From positions 90,008,004-90,072,003 of the forward strand of contig NC_091015.1 of the NCBI RefSeq assembly GCF_041296385.1: DNA of 64,000 nt, read 5' to 3'. This document shows positions 46,766 through 59,700 of this stretch, piece by piece (within the stretch, counting starts at the first letter, position 1; each line of letters begins with the position of its first letter). The notes under the pieces are model-generated. The model was not told the DNA's origin, did no database searches, and saw only the letters and a program-made list of their open reading frames with translations. Origin of the DNA: Aphelocoma coerulescens. Taxonomy: Eukaryota > Chordata > Aves > Passeriformes > Corvidae. The position numbers were made by a program, and so were the translations under genes.

Positions 46766-49700
46766 AAAGCCTACTTTTAGAAAGGCAATCAAAAGATGAT
46801 TTGCTGCCAAAATACTATCTTTTGGGAGTGCAAAAGGCAGGGGCTGAGAGTCCTTTGCTTGCGTTGTTTCTTTAAGTTCAGCATTTCCTTGGTTCATCAC
46901 GTCTAATCTTCATGTGTATTAGGCATGCTTGGCTTAGTTATTTGAAGACAGCAACCATCCAAAATACTAAGTAAAATGAACTCTAGAAGCTCATGACACC
47001 AAAAGTCACACTCATGCACATTGAGTCCAATGGCCAAACTTTGGTTTGACCGTATTACCTATAGTTCAATAAAGGCAACTTGCTGTAGCATACCTGGCAT
47101 GCCTTTGACTGACCCTTTCCTGCAATTAGACCTTTCTGTCCTGCACCAGGATTAAAACAAATTCCTACTAACCACTCCACAGGGAAATAAAGTCAGTGGA
47201 TGAGAATTGCCTAGAATTTAACTTAATTTGGAGAAGCTGAAGAAGAGAAGTAAGTATGCAGTTGGTTTTAGATTAAGTTATCGTACTAGCTGCTTTTCAA
47301 TTCTTTTGTTGTAAAGGTGCATAACAAATTAGGGAGAGACATCTCCCTCACAAGGGAAGAGGATGGCAGCATGAGAAGGGAAATAAATAGAATTCATATG
47401 CAATCAATAGTTTTATCACTTTAAAGGAGAAATAATGAACAATTTACTCCAAAACACCAAAGGCAGAGTTACTTTTATGGACTTCAGGGATCACGTGTTA
47501 CAACCAGAAATAAGACTTTCACATGTCAAATCATCAGTCACTGTCTTACTAGTACAACCACCAAGAGACCTTGCCTTGTACAAATGACCATGACAGAGTT
47601 TGATATAAGGGACATAAATCTGCAAACTGTAATATTTCCGTAAAATAAGGAAAAATTATTTGTACATTTAGAGCTATAATGGATTCCTGGAAAAGAAAAT
47701 AATTTTGATTTTTTGGAAGTATGTTTCAGGTTGCATTTAAGAAGCAGGCTGACTCAGGGTGCACTGACATAAAAGTAATTCAAAATAATTTTTTTAATTG
47801 ATTACCCTTTCCTAAGAGCAGATTGTTGGACATTATAGTGGGCCTTGTTAGACAACTTAAGAAAGTGCAGGCCAATACTTGCATGAGAGTTGGACAAATA
47901 CAATTTATAGTTCACTACAAAAACAAAGGCCTTCCTTTTATGGGAAACAAACAAACAAAAAACAAACAAACAAAACAAAACAAAACCATTCATCCAGATG
48001 AAGTATGCAAACATAGATATTTTCACTACATACTTTGAACTATTCCACAAGATTACAGAAATCCATTTGAAAAAAAACCTATATGCAGCAAATCTACATA
48101 CCAAACTATTAATTTTAGAGTAAATAAACTTAATTTAAAAAAAATTATGTAAATTGTTTTGCAAAATTTTAGATCAACAAACTCTATTTCTTTTTACCCT
48201 CAGATTATGAAGCTTATTACAGAAATAAAAAAATGTTATTTTGTACAATCTCTTCCACCACTAGTTTAAACTTCATTACACAATATGATGAAGTCACAGT
48301 CCTGTTTTCCAAAAGAAGGCAGGAAAGACCTGACCACAGCAGAAAGAATCTTGGGATGTAGGGGCACAGGGGAAACAAAATTACCAATCACTTAAGTACT
48401 GCAAGGAAAACAGGAGTGGTGAAGTGCACGCTAAGTGAAAGAAACAAGGCTTCTGTTTACCGATGAAGGAGAGAGTCATCTTTTTCTTGTGTAATCTGTC
48501 AAGTAAGAAATGTTTGATTTGGGCAAAAACCAGCAGTAGAAGAAAAAAGAGTGCTACTGATCAGTGTCAAATCACCTTACATGTAGACCTAGACTAAACT
48601 TAGAATGAGACTCCTTGTACAAAAATACCTGAAAAAAAAAGGACCATATGTCTCTAAACATCAAAACACTGATGTTTTGTTTATCATACTACCAAAAGAA
48701 CTTAAAGTAATTAAACTGCAAGAAGGACATCTTTAGGACACACTTCTTAATCCACCTTATCTCTACAACAAACCTGGAGCTCTTGTTCAGACTCTATTTG
48801 GATCCCTGTAAGTTTTCTGCCTCCTGTTCTGCTATCACTTAATTCTATGTTTTCATACTGCTGCTGGTGCAGCATGAGAAATACCCTTTGAGGTTCTTGA
48901 CTTGACTACAGCATTTTCTAGATTCTAAATAGAGAAAAGTTTTGTGTGATACTGTAAGGCAAACAGCCATGCTACGTAGGTAGCAATTTAGCCAGCATCT
49001 CTTTATATATAATCTCTTTCCTTGGTTATCAAAAGACAAGCTACAACTTCGTTATTGAGTTCTTCCTTGACCTCCATAGTTTTGTAGTTTAGATTTACAC
49101 AAAATCAGTTCTGTAATTCCTAAGAAGTGGGAGGATTCTTTCTTCCTGATTTAACAAGAAAAAGAAAACTACTCCTTTTTTAAATCATACTCAGTACTTT
49201 CCAGCAAGATATGAGGTCTGCTGCGATGGGATTACAGTCACGGGGGTAAAAGGAATGCACAATCACTGTGAAAACCAGGCAGAATACAAGTCTTTGTACT
49301 AGTCATAATCCATGCATTCAGAGCAGACCACTTAACTGCAAAGCTCGTATCACTCCAAAGATTTTATCTGCACTAAGTACAGTAAACCTTTCACAGACAT
49401 ACCTACTGATTCTACTTGTTCCCTGGAAATAAGAATGATGAGGAATCAGAAGATGCAGTTGCAGGGAAAATCACGCTGAGGTTGAGTGATCTTCCTTCGG
49501 GCAACTGAATACTGGCTCTGGAAATGGAAATTATGTGCCCATCTCTGACACAGCCCCCATGGGATGTGGGACATTCATGCAAGACAGAAATTTCAGAAGT
49601 GCCAATTCCAGACACTCACAGGACACTCATCAGTCTGGCTCAAAAATTCACAACATATGGAGCTACAAATGAAGTTGTGGAGAGGGAGGCATGCTTTGAA

Positions 49701-51353
49701 CATGTCATATAGTATATGTGGGTTTTAACATTCAGATTTTAAAGGCTTCTCAGATCAGATATTTCAAGTTACCCAAGAGCTTTGACTTTAATTTCTCTGT
49801 GTTTTGATTATCACCTTTAAGTTAGAGCAATGCCCTTTATACAACTAATGCAAGTATCTATGAGAGTTAATTTCCATGGAATATGGGTACAAAGTACCAA
49901 AAAGAAATGTTCACAAAAATCCTGCCAGCAGATGTGGCACACTCTGCTGTAAATACAGTCTAGCAGTATGAAGGGAATGGGAATAAGAGAACCTCTGGCA
50001 GCTTTGCAACAGCTTTCTGTGAGTCCTGAGTTGCCCAGACATACCTCAACATCTCAACCCTTCTATCTGCTCATGGCCCCTGGGGGACACAGCTGTCTCC
50101 TCTTGCCCCACCGTGCCAGCTCCTCACTCAGGCCCCACAGGAGCAGAAGGAGAAGAGTTTGCGAAGTCTGTCAAGACACTCAGATACCTTACAGGGTTAT
50201 TTCCCGTAATTTGTCTGGCTATTGAACAACTTCTTGCCTCAATGAGGGAATTCATATTTTTGGGGATGACTTACTGGCATTCTTCTGTGTGAAAAGTGTT
50301 TTACTGTGGACATTATGTATCAATTTATATGAACAAAATACTGATTTGGTCAATAACACAGGATAAATACATGCGGTTTTCATTACTGTATCAGACACAG
50401 CAGTATTTAGCCACTCTGGGATCACAGCAGTCTTGGGAGGGCTGATTCTCAGTTTTGCCTCGGAATGAAAAATAGGATATGATGATCTAAATAAAGATTG
50501 CATCAATGCCCACAATCAAGGAGCCAAACTAAAATTGTTGACAGGAATGGAAAAAGACTGTCTGAACAATCCCCACACCTCTATTCCTGCCCCAATGACC
50601 TCACTTACTGTAATGTTTCAAACAGTTTAACTGCCACAGACTTTCACACACACAGACACCAAAAGAATAATCACAGGAGTCAGAGGAAGCAAAAGTTACA
50701 AATACTGGATTATATTGGATGTCTTCACTTGGTCATCACAGAGGTTTAGGACTACGAAGCTTCTTTTACTGATAAATTCGTCCTTTAATACGTGATGTTC
50801 AATTTGTTTAAATATAAAGCACTACATTTTCATTAAGATCTAAACTCTGCTAGGCTGCCTCAGATTTCCCTGCCAGTGCTTTCCCTAGATGGAGACTCTC
50901 AAAGAAGCAGAACCCTCATTTCTCCTTTCCAGAACTGGCATGCCATTAGACTAACCAGAGAGCCACTCCTCAGTGTCAGGCCGAGGGCCAGGGTACATCA
51001 CAGAAAGAACTCAGTCACTGCAAATGTGCTCTGGGTGAATATCTTCTGACAGAATGAAAGTCTGGCCCATAAAAGACAGTGGGGGGAATTTATGTTGTGA
51101 AGCTCGAGATTCAATCATCTCAATCTCCACTACAAATAAGGGACCCACTCCCTTTTGACAGATGTCTCCAGCTTTGAGGACTCTCATCAAGTTAAAAGCC
51201 AAAAAATAAACCTCATCCAGGTAGAATCACAAGTAAAAACTTTTCCCAGACAGTGAACAACTTTCTCTAGTGAATATTTTCATGCCTTTTTAGATAGAGT
51301 TAATATAAATTTTTTCATGCAGTTGCAAATGCAACAGACCAAATTCTCAAAGT
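46766..51353. other. AT-rich unique sequence, no gene seen
   Basis: Only an AAAC-type microsatellite (47945-47987) was recognised. Open frames are 100 codons or shorter and show no domain. Confidence 0.45.
47945..47987. repeat. (AAAC)n-type microsatellite
   Basis: AAACAAACAAACAAAAAACA and then AAACAAACAAAACAAAAC, an imperfect repeat of 4-5 base units. Confidence 0.9.
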
Positions 51354-51371
51354 AAAAAAAAAAAAAAAAAA
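51354..51371. repeat. A18 homopolymer
   Basis: Eighteen consecutive A after CAAAGT. No retroelement body precedes it. Confidence 0.9.
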
Positions 51372-54300
51372 TTAAAAGAATCATTGCATGTTTCTAGAGC
51401 ACAAAGAGCCCAGTGTATTATGTTTTCATAGACTTTATGTGTATTAGTGTTAAAATTTTCCCTTCATACAGGAGATTCCAGTCCCACAGTCTTACCACTG
51501 CTGTTTGAACGGAAGCCCCAGTCTTACTCAGCATGAGCTGTTTGGTTTTGTTCAGAGGAATAAATCTAATAGGATAACATGCTCCTTGTAGACACTGGTG
51601 AAACTACTGAATGTAAACATCTGGATTTACTTTATATTTTCAATAAAATTACACATTTTATTTTTGATTCAGTAGGCAGTAAAATACAATGAAAACAGAG
51701 CTCCAGATTTAAGTAGCTTTTGCTGCATTTTTGAAAGTCTTTTATTATGAAATACACCTTGTCTCTTCCTTCCCTACCAACTATTTTGTTGTATTTATCA
51801 TTTCTACAACCATCATAGGCAAAGTCAAATTTTTTTTTTTCCATTACAAAGGAATATCAGATTGACAGGTTTTAAACCTGAATGCCTTTGTTTTTAAAGC
51901 CACTGGAAAGGTTCTGTTCATTAAGGTACATGAGTCACATGCTGCAAATCAGTAGTGGGGGGTGGCATCTGTAACTCTCTTCCTGCCCCATATACAAATG
52001 GGGTTTCAGTGCAGGCTAATGTAAAGCAGAGGGAATAAGCTGTTGAGGGCTTAAGTCACTCTATACCATATAACTCAGGTTCAGATAGGGACTAGCCATA
52101 AACATATAATTAATTCATGAACAATATGAAAGAAAGAAACTATACAACTATAGAATTAGTTGTGGACTGGTTTTGGAAGGAAACTCTAAATGGTAGTACT
52201 GTCAACTGTTCAGCCTTTCTGTCGTGGCAGGTGACATGTCAGGTTTATATTTAAGCTACCTATCCACCTGCTAGGAAACCAAGAACAGCAGCTGAAAAAC
52301 CAGCCTAGAATCAATCCTACTTCTAACATTACTTGTAAAGACAGCTTTTTTTGTGAAATTCTGTACCCACAGGTACTCTGCTGTCCAGAAATCTCCACAG
52401 GGCCTAAGGGCAATGTTTCTGGACAATGTTTGCAGAGCACTCAAGCACACTGTTCCCTGTGTCTTGGGTAACATGAGCCTTTCAATTTGATCGAGTTACT
52501 TCTCTTACAGATGGAGACATTCATAATTTGTTATTGTTATTGTTAAAACAACTGAGGTTTTGAAGGCAGGAAAAAACCCTTATGGAATGAGGTTTCTGAA
52601 ACATGACCAAGCCAAAGCCACCAAAAATAAGTCTGGCCTGTCTGCAAAACAAAACTCTTAGTCTGTCTCAGTCCATTCCCTGTGTTGCAGCTATGCTTCC
52701 GGCAATATGAACTCACCTTGTCACTTAATTACAAGAGGAAAAGCAACCTAGACACCCCCAGGTCAGTAGTTGAACCCCAAGTCATTCGCCCAACAGTCTG
52801 GGAAACATTAGGAGAATAAGGTTTTATTCTCATTGTATTCCTATTAGAAACAAATATACATGGAAGGCAGGGTTTAGAAAAAGGAATCTAAACAGCACAG
52901 ACTGCACAAACATGCAGGGACTTCAGCCACAGGACTCCAGGTTTATGCCAGCAGAAATGGGGGATGACACGTGACCAGCCGACACTCTCCAGACATTTTC
53001 AGGGAGCCAGAATGTGAGAGACATTGCTGAGATGGCCATGCAAGACTTAGCGAAGGTTCAAACTGCTGTAGTTTCCTTCAAATAGTTAACAGCAAATTTT
53101 CCTGTTAAACTCCTCTTTCTTCAGTAACTATCAGTTAGAACTTTATTAACTAATCAAACTGTGTAGCACAAAAATAATTATGTCAGGAGACTTCGGAGTG
53201 TCACTTGAAAGGCACTCTGAAAACAAAACACTGTCCCCTTTTTCCCTTACATGAAAACCACACAAAACAGCAATTACAGGGAAACCATGATAAAGAGAAA
53301 AGGAAGAGATCTTTGAGTCTTTCTCTGAAGGATCCCACACAGGATATTGACTTGGCCAGATGATGACTATGGAGAGAGAATTCCAGATGTGTGGGTCTCA
53401 GCTAGGAAAACCTTCCTCTCCCCTAGACACCCACACATATCCACTTTATGCTACTCTTAAGCAAGCTCTGGAATGAAAAAATAAGAATTATGGGTGAAAT
53501 ATTTGACATGAACATACACCCTTGGCTTACGCAAGCCCCTTGATGGATTCTTGAGAGTAAATGTGTACCATGCAATTTTCCTTGAATAGAAGGAAATGCC
53601 AGACACTTACACAGTGATCAAGCTACCACTGAACCTCTCTGCCTCCACTAAAGAGAGCTGTATACTTGAGGCTGGTAGAAGAGGTTTGGTTGTCAAAGTG
53701 ATCTCAGGTTTTGAGCTGTGTGCTAGTAACCATTAAGAACTCCACATTTATCTTGCAGGTCTTATCTGATATAATTTATTTCTCATTTCAAACATCAGGA
53801 GCAACTGAAGGAGTCCTATATGATGATTTCTTGACAGCTGTTTCATACTGGTATACCAGTGTTGACTGTGACTCTCATATGCCCTGCATGGATACCAAAC
53901 CATCATTTCAGGCTTCCTCCATTTTTCTTCAAGTTAGAAACTTTCTTTGAACCTAAGAAATCAACCAGAACATAAGTAGGACTAAGGAACTATGATGTCT
54001 GTACTAATAAGAGAAAGATAAATACCATCATGCCTCTCAGAACTGATACAATCTATTTGTGTTCAAAGTATTAAGAGACCATGTGAGGCATGCAGTTGTG
54101 GAAGAGACATGACATGACTGCAGCAGTTTTTACTCTGTATTGAGATTAAATATCCTGTGAACCTAGTGGCCTTTTGGTTGAAAACACACTGTTTATTCTT
54201 TCTGGCCTGAGAAGCCAGCATTCACAGCAACTCTTAAGTCATACGACCTTCAGGAGAATAAAGAGCTGATATTTGCACTTCATCATCATAAGTCAGGAAG

Positions 54301-56745
54301 GATGACTCCACTTCCCGATTGCCAAATTTACCATAAATCCCAAAAAGTGACTGTGAAAAACAGAAGTTCCAGGAGCTCAGGTCTTCCCGAAAATTTATCA
54401 CAATGGAAAAACAAAGTAGTTTACCCTTTTCCACACCCACACTCCAAAGGAAAATTATATTCTACCTACTGATCACAGATCTCTGCCAGCTGGTCAAGCC
54501 ATTCTATTGTCCTAGTCTGGATTGCTTTCCTTGCTGGGTTTTAGTCTTGGAAGAAATTCATCACTGAAAAAAACCATGAAAAAATTTCTCTTTCACTGCT
54601 GTTCAGAGAACCTATATGCTCACACCAATAGGAAGTTTAGACCCATGATTATAGTTTAAAAAAACCACCTTTTCAGATGGCAAGCTCAGAAAAGACTAGT
54701 CGGTCCCACCTGGTCCCCTCATTAGTTTCCGTATATAATTTTCCTTTCATTACTATTGCAAATTAAGGAGCAATTTGGTATGGAGCATGCATCCACAGGC
54801 ACAAGAGTAGCTGAATTATCACACAGACTTAATAGGATGCATGGCATTCCTAAATACTTTTAATTGAATGTACGAAAAGAAAAAAAATCACTTCCTCTGA
54901 TAGAAAATAATCAATTTAAAACATATGCTTTGCTTTTTCAGCTTGAATACTCCAATACTTGAAGGTCAGTGTCTTTGGGAATTCCTGTTTCTAGCCACTG
55001 TGGGGCAGAAAGTGAAGCGTGCATGTTTTGTGCTTGCGTGTTTAATCCACCATAAGATTTCTACAAATGTATGCATCTTGTAATAGCCACATATCAATCC
55101 AGATTCTGTCCCTAGTTACAAGGTTAAAGCCTCCTGAAGCTTGGCTGAAGCCATCCCTCAATTCCAACTAAATAAATAGCTAATTATAGCCATATGTTGA
55201 TGAGTGACAGATCTGTAAAGGCAGACTTTTGAAAAAAAAATTAGTGGATAAGAAAGCGCTCAATTTCACCGAGAAAACATTCACTTTAATTACAAGCTGT
55301 TGACTCAGTATTTTAGTACTGAACAGCAATGGCATGTGGAGATAACAATCAAAACCAAAGAAGTTGACCTAAAAATGCTTTTTTTTCTCTTAAACACTGA
55401 AACTACAAAACAAAATTTGCAGCTTGTTTTGGAAAAGCTCCATTATTACTGATTTTTGACCTTCATGACAGTTACCTCACTGTCTTGGGAAAGGCAGGAG
55501 CACACCGTCATAAAGTGTTTTGAAGTTTACTGGCATAGAAATAAAGCTTGTCAAGATGGTACCATCAGTCACCTAGATTTTAACCCCTGCCTCTTTGTGT
55601 CCTTCCTAAGAATGCAGTTAGGCAACAACACAAGGACTTCCTGTTTTAAAATTGCTGTTTGCACAGTCTGATGGAAATGTAATGATGGGTCTGTGCTTCT
55701 GGTAATTGTGGGTTACCCTGTCACAGTAGTTTAGCAAGGGATAAAGGTGGCGGGGGGTAAATGGGGAGGATGTGGCCACCCCATTAAAAAACAAAGCAGT
55801 GGGAAGATGTCCACCTGACTGAGGATGCTTCTAAGAAGTGACAAGCTGCTGAGATTCACCACAGAGCCAGAGAGTTTATTTCTCTCATGGAACTGGTGGA
55901 TCCTCCATGCCATCCTCACCCTCTCCCCAGCCAATTTTTCCCCCATGTACAGTAAGAACTTGCTGATCAAGAATAGAAATAAAAAGAAAGTACAGATTTT
56001 GAATATAAGTGTAATGCCCCACTGCAAACAGAAAGGTGTGACTGCATCCTTGATGATTAACATGGCTAGAGATATTTTCCTTATCTCTAGATAACCAACA
56101 GGGTGAAACACCAACTTCAAAAAGGTGATTCAGCCACTTTCAGCCACATTTTGGAACTGCCTACCTATCTCCTTCCAGCATCTGAGGAGAGGGGTAGAAC
56201 AGTTTTCATCTGACGACACACCTCTCATTTTAGAGGGCAGAAACCGATCTACCACATTGATGCCACAGCCAGGCCCTGTCTAGGTCTCATCCCCATTATT
56301 GCTTTTGAATGAGAGTGCCAGTGACACATGAGATACTTTGGCATAGATGCCTTCCAGAGCAGTACTGTCTAAAAAAACCCCACCTCAATAATGCTGAAGT
56401 TTCCTGCCCAAAATATTTGAATAATCCTGAGAGAGCTCAGGACCCAACTTTCAATGAGTCCTCTTACTCTGTTAGTAAGGCATTTGTTAGCCTAGCTGTT
56501 TCCTGTCTCTGGAACAAAGGGAAAAAAAGGGAAAGGATACAAGAGACCCTAAAATCTATTAGCATTTGACATTACTTGCATCAAAATGATGCTATTTATC
56601 AAGGAACAACCTCTTGGCCTTGCAGCATTGAAGCCTTTCTTGGCAGCACACATAAAATTCAGATTTCACAACGGTAAAATGGCACACCTGATTTTAGCTG
56701 CAGATAGAAGCACAACACAATTCTTCAACAATTCAGCTGCTGCTG
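51372..56745. other. AT-rich unique sequence, no gene seen
   Basis: A T-rich run lies near 51830. A weak CTCF-like match is at 54995-55008. The 129-codon minus-strand frame at 55731-56120 shows no domain. No gene is supported. Confidence 0.45.
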
Positions 56746-56782
56746 ATTATTGGTATAAGCTTTTATTATTAGTATAAGCTTT
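56746..56782. repeat. 19-bp tandem duplication with one mismatch
   Basis: ATTATTGGTATAAGCTTT (56746-56763) and ATTATTAGTATAAGCTTT (56765-56782) lie 19 bases apart with a single G/A difference. Confidence 0.9.
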
Positions 56783-59700
56783 CAGACTTCTAAAGAAAAT
56801 GGACCTATGATCCTGTCTCCGTAGATTTGTACTACCTCCTTCATCTAAAAAAAAAGACATTTCTACATATTTTTTTATTTTTGTAAAAAATATTTAATAT
56901 TGTTGCTGAGAGACAAGCAACATACAGGGAAATCCTTGTAATGCTACATTTGTGTTTATAATTACTGCCATATATTTTCATTGTTGTTAAGTGTTTCAAT
57001 GAATGCTATCTTAATATTGGGGATAGAAAGTAAAAAATCACCCTGTTTCATTGGTGAGGATTTTTGTATGGATAGACATTATCTATCTATCTCATTCCCT
57101 GAGCTGACAGGGTCTCCATCTCTAAAAAGATGGCCTAAAGTGTTGTGAATATGCAGATGTTTCTGTTGAAATCCTTGCCAAGCATTTTGGCAGCTATGAA
57201 ATAAACTCTCAGTGTGTTGTTTTTGATGGAAACCATATCTGATGGATGAGCATCTTAGCTTCATTCACTGACACTGCTTTAGCCCAAATGTTTTTATATA
57301 ATTTCTCAGAATAAGAGATAAGCACTCTGAAGAACAGAACATAGCAGAACATCACAAGCAATACATGAAACAATGGTCATTCTTCTAGCAACCACAGTTC
57401 AGAAGTTTCCCCATGCATTTATGTCTTCACTACAAGAGCAGGAGACGTCATTAAGTGAAGGCAGCTGACAGGCTCCTAAAACTTGGCAGCTTGGTCAAAA
57501 TCTCCAGAAGCTTTAAACAGCATTTATATTGTCAGCACCAACCAATAAAGTAAAATCAAATATTTAGTCTTCATATTCACTTTCCAGGAGTTCATTTTCA
57601 TGTTTTCATAAAATCCACCAGCTAGAGCACAGATGATTATTTTTTGGAGCACTTTTCAATACCAGCAGGATGTCATCATAGAGGTAAATTGCAAAATAAA
57701 AATGTAACTAATTAACTTTGACAGTGCATTTATTTGATGAAGTATCATCTTGCATAGCACAGAGTCAGTTACAAGCACCTGCTACCAGAATGAAGAAATC
57801 ACTGTTAATCTGCTTATCTGTGAGGCTCCTTTAGCTTCCAGACTCCTTCTGATGCAGACTCATGGGATCCCAGCAGTGGTATCCCTATGCCTAAAAAGCA
57901 CGCAAGCAGCAAAACCTTGCTTCCTTCCATGGTAAAACAGCAAATGGGTGTATTGATTAAGAAGAAATGTTCCTGCTTAGACCATGGAAGTGTAAACAGA
58001 ATGGATTAATAGAGATTTGCAAAAGATTAAAATTTAAATCTCTATTCAATTAATTAATATTTACAAAGCATGTTCAGTAACTAGCAAATCCCAGATTATT
58101 TACCTTTGATAAAGCAGTATCAAGGGGAGAGCCCAGTGCTGGGGCCCCTTCTGGAGGTCTGGCTCCCTGAGGCTGAGGGCCAATATGGACTGTCCATTAC
58201 TAATGAATGCATTTACATTTAACACTGCACCTGGAAGAATTAGTATTTTCACTTATCGCAAGATGTGAAATAAATAAATTACTATCAGCAGATGCTGCCT
58301 GGCAACAAGGGATCTGCCAAACTAGAATCAGGTGCTGGAAGAGGGCACAAGCAGGCTAATATCCTCCCAAGCCACATAAGAAATCTAAAATGCTGCTTCA
58401 CAAAGTGCAGCTGGTGAACAAACATTATGATTGACTGGCTGAAGCTCCATGCATGCAGGATGGCCTTGAGCTGAACTAAAACCAGCAATTCATCACACAG
58501 CTGCACTTGCCCACCTACCCTGAATTTAGCTGCTTCCATCCTTTCGCTGTGTATCTGAGGTTGTAGTGCTCCTGTCTGCATTAAGCTCCAGATGGGTATT
58601 GTATACTCTTTCCCAAATCCCGTATTTGTTTGCTTTGGAAAGAAGACAGGCCTGCCCTGGGAAATGGTAGGTAATTGAACTACAGTACAAAACATTTACA
58701 GACCTCACTTGGAACAAGTTTCCACTAATTCATAAATTTTGGGGGCCACTTTTGTGACTGTGAAGAAGAACTTCCATTTTCAGAAACTAAAGAGAACCAC
58801 TCCACCTTGGTGGAGCACCTGTGTATCCTATGCCCTGGACTCCACTACCTTTAAACAAAAGGTTTTGCTCACTTTTCTGCAAAAAGTGCCCAAAAATGCA
58901 GTGTTTTCTGACATTTTGCTAGCAGCAACTATATGGAAGAAAAATTTGGAACAGCTTCAGCACTTGAAGGACAGTTCAGGTCAAATGTCCCCATGGCAGT
59001 TTTAACCTCCCATGGTGTTTCCTGCATGAATGAACAATTTCATGGACTAGAAGACCACACTTCTCGTGTTCACCCATATCCTGGGAAGATTACCATCTCT
59101 GGTCCAGACAGCCACAAGAGGTCAAGCCTCCAGTCATACCCAGGACTGCAACCAAAATTGGAAGATTACTACTGAGAACGGATATCACAGAATTTCCCAT
59201 ATGCTGCATTAGCAAACTGAACTAAAAATGCATTTATCCTTCAACAAAGGAAGCTTGTCCTAGACATGGGACGAACTTGCTAATGAAAAGAGAAGTTAAT
59301 TTTTAGATACTTTGTTCCTGGTTATGCAGTAAAAACATTGACAAAACAATCAGGGTAACAGCTTGAGATCAGAGCAGAACAAAACCTTAACATTAACAAA
59401 GCAAAAGCATCCCTCAAGGGAAACTTGCAAACATCTCTATTTATATTTTTTTTATTTAACAATCAAACAGAAAACACAATTTATCTGTACTATTGCTTAT
59501 ATACCAGAAGTACCCAAAGGAATTAAATTCAATACATATGTAAAAATAAAACCAAAATATTCTGGGTTTTGTTTGTTTATGCCTTCATTCCAGAGATGCC
59601 CAGATGTGCATGAGGGATAATGAAATGTTAGAAAGAATATCAAGCTTTGTTCAGTGAATTTTGATAGGACTGGAAGTGTCAGACCTATAGAAAAATATAC

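Noticed and set aside
54995..55008. Second CTCF-like match, CCACTGTGGGGCAG
   Set aside because: Two mismatches fall in the central AG core, and there is no CpG or other supporting context.
58285..58695. Open frame of 136 codons, minus strand
   Set aside because: I checked it against CR1 ORF patterns because of its length, but no motif order matched and no host domain is visible.
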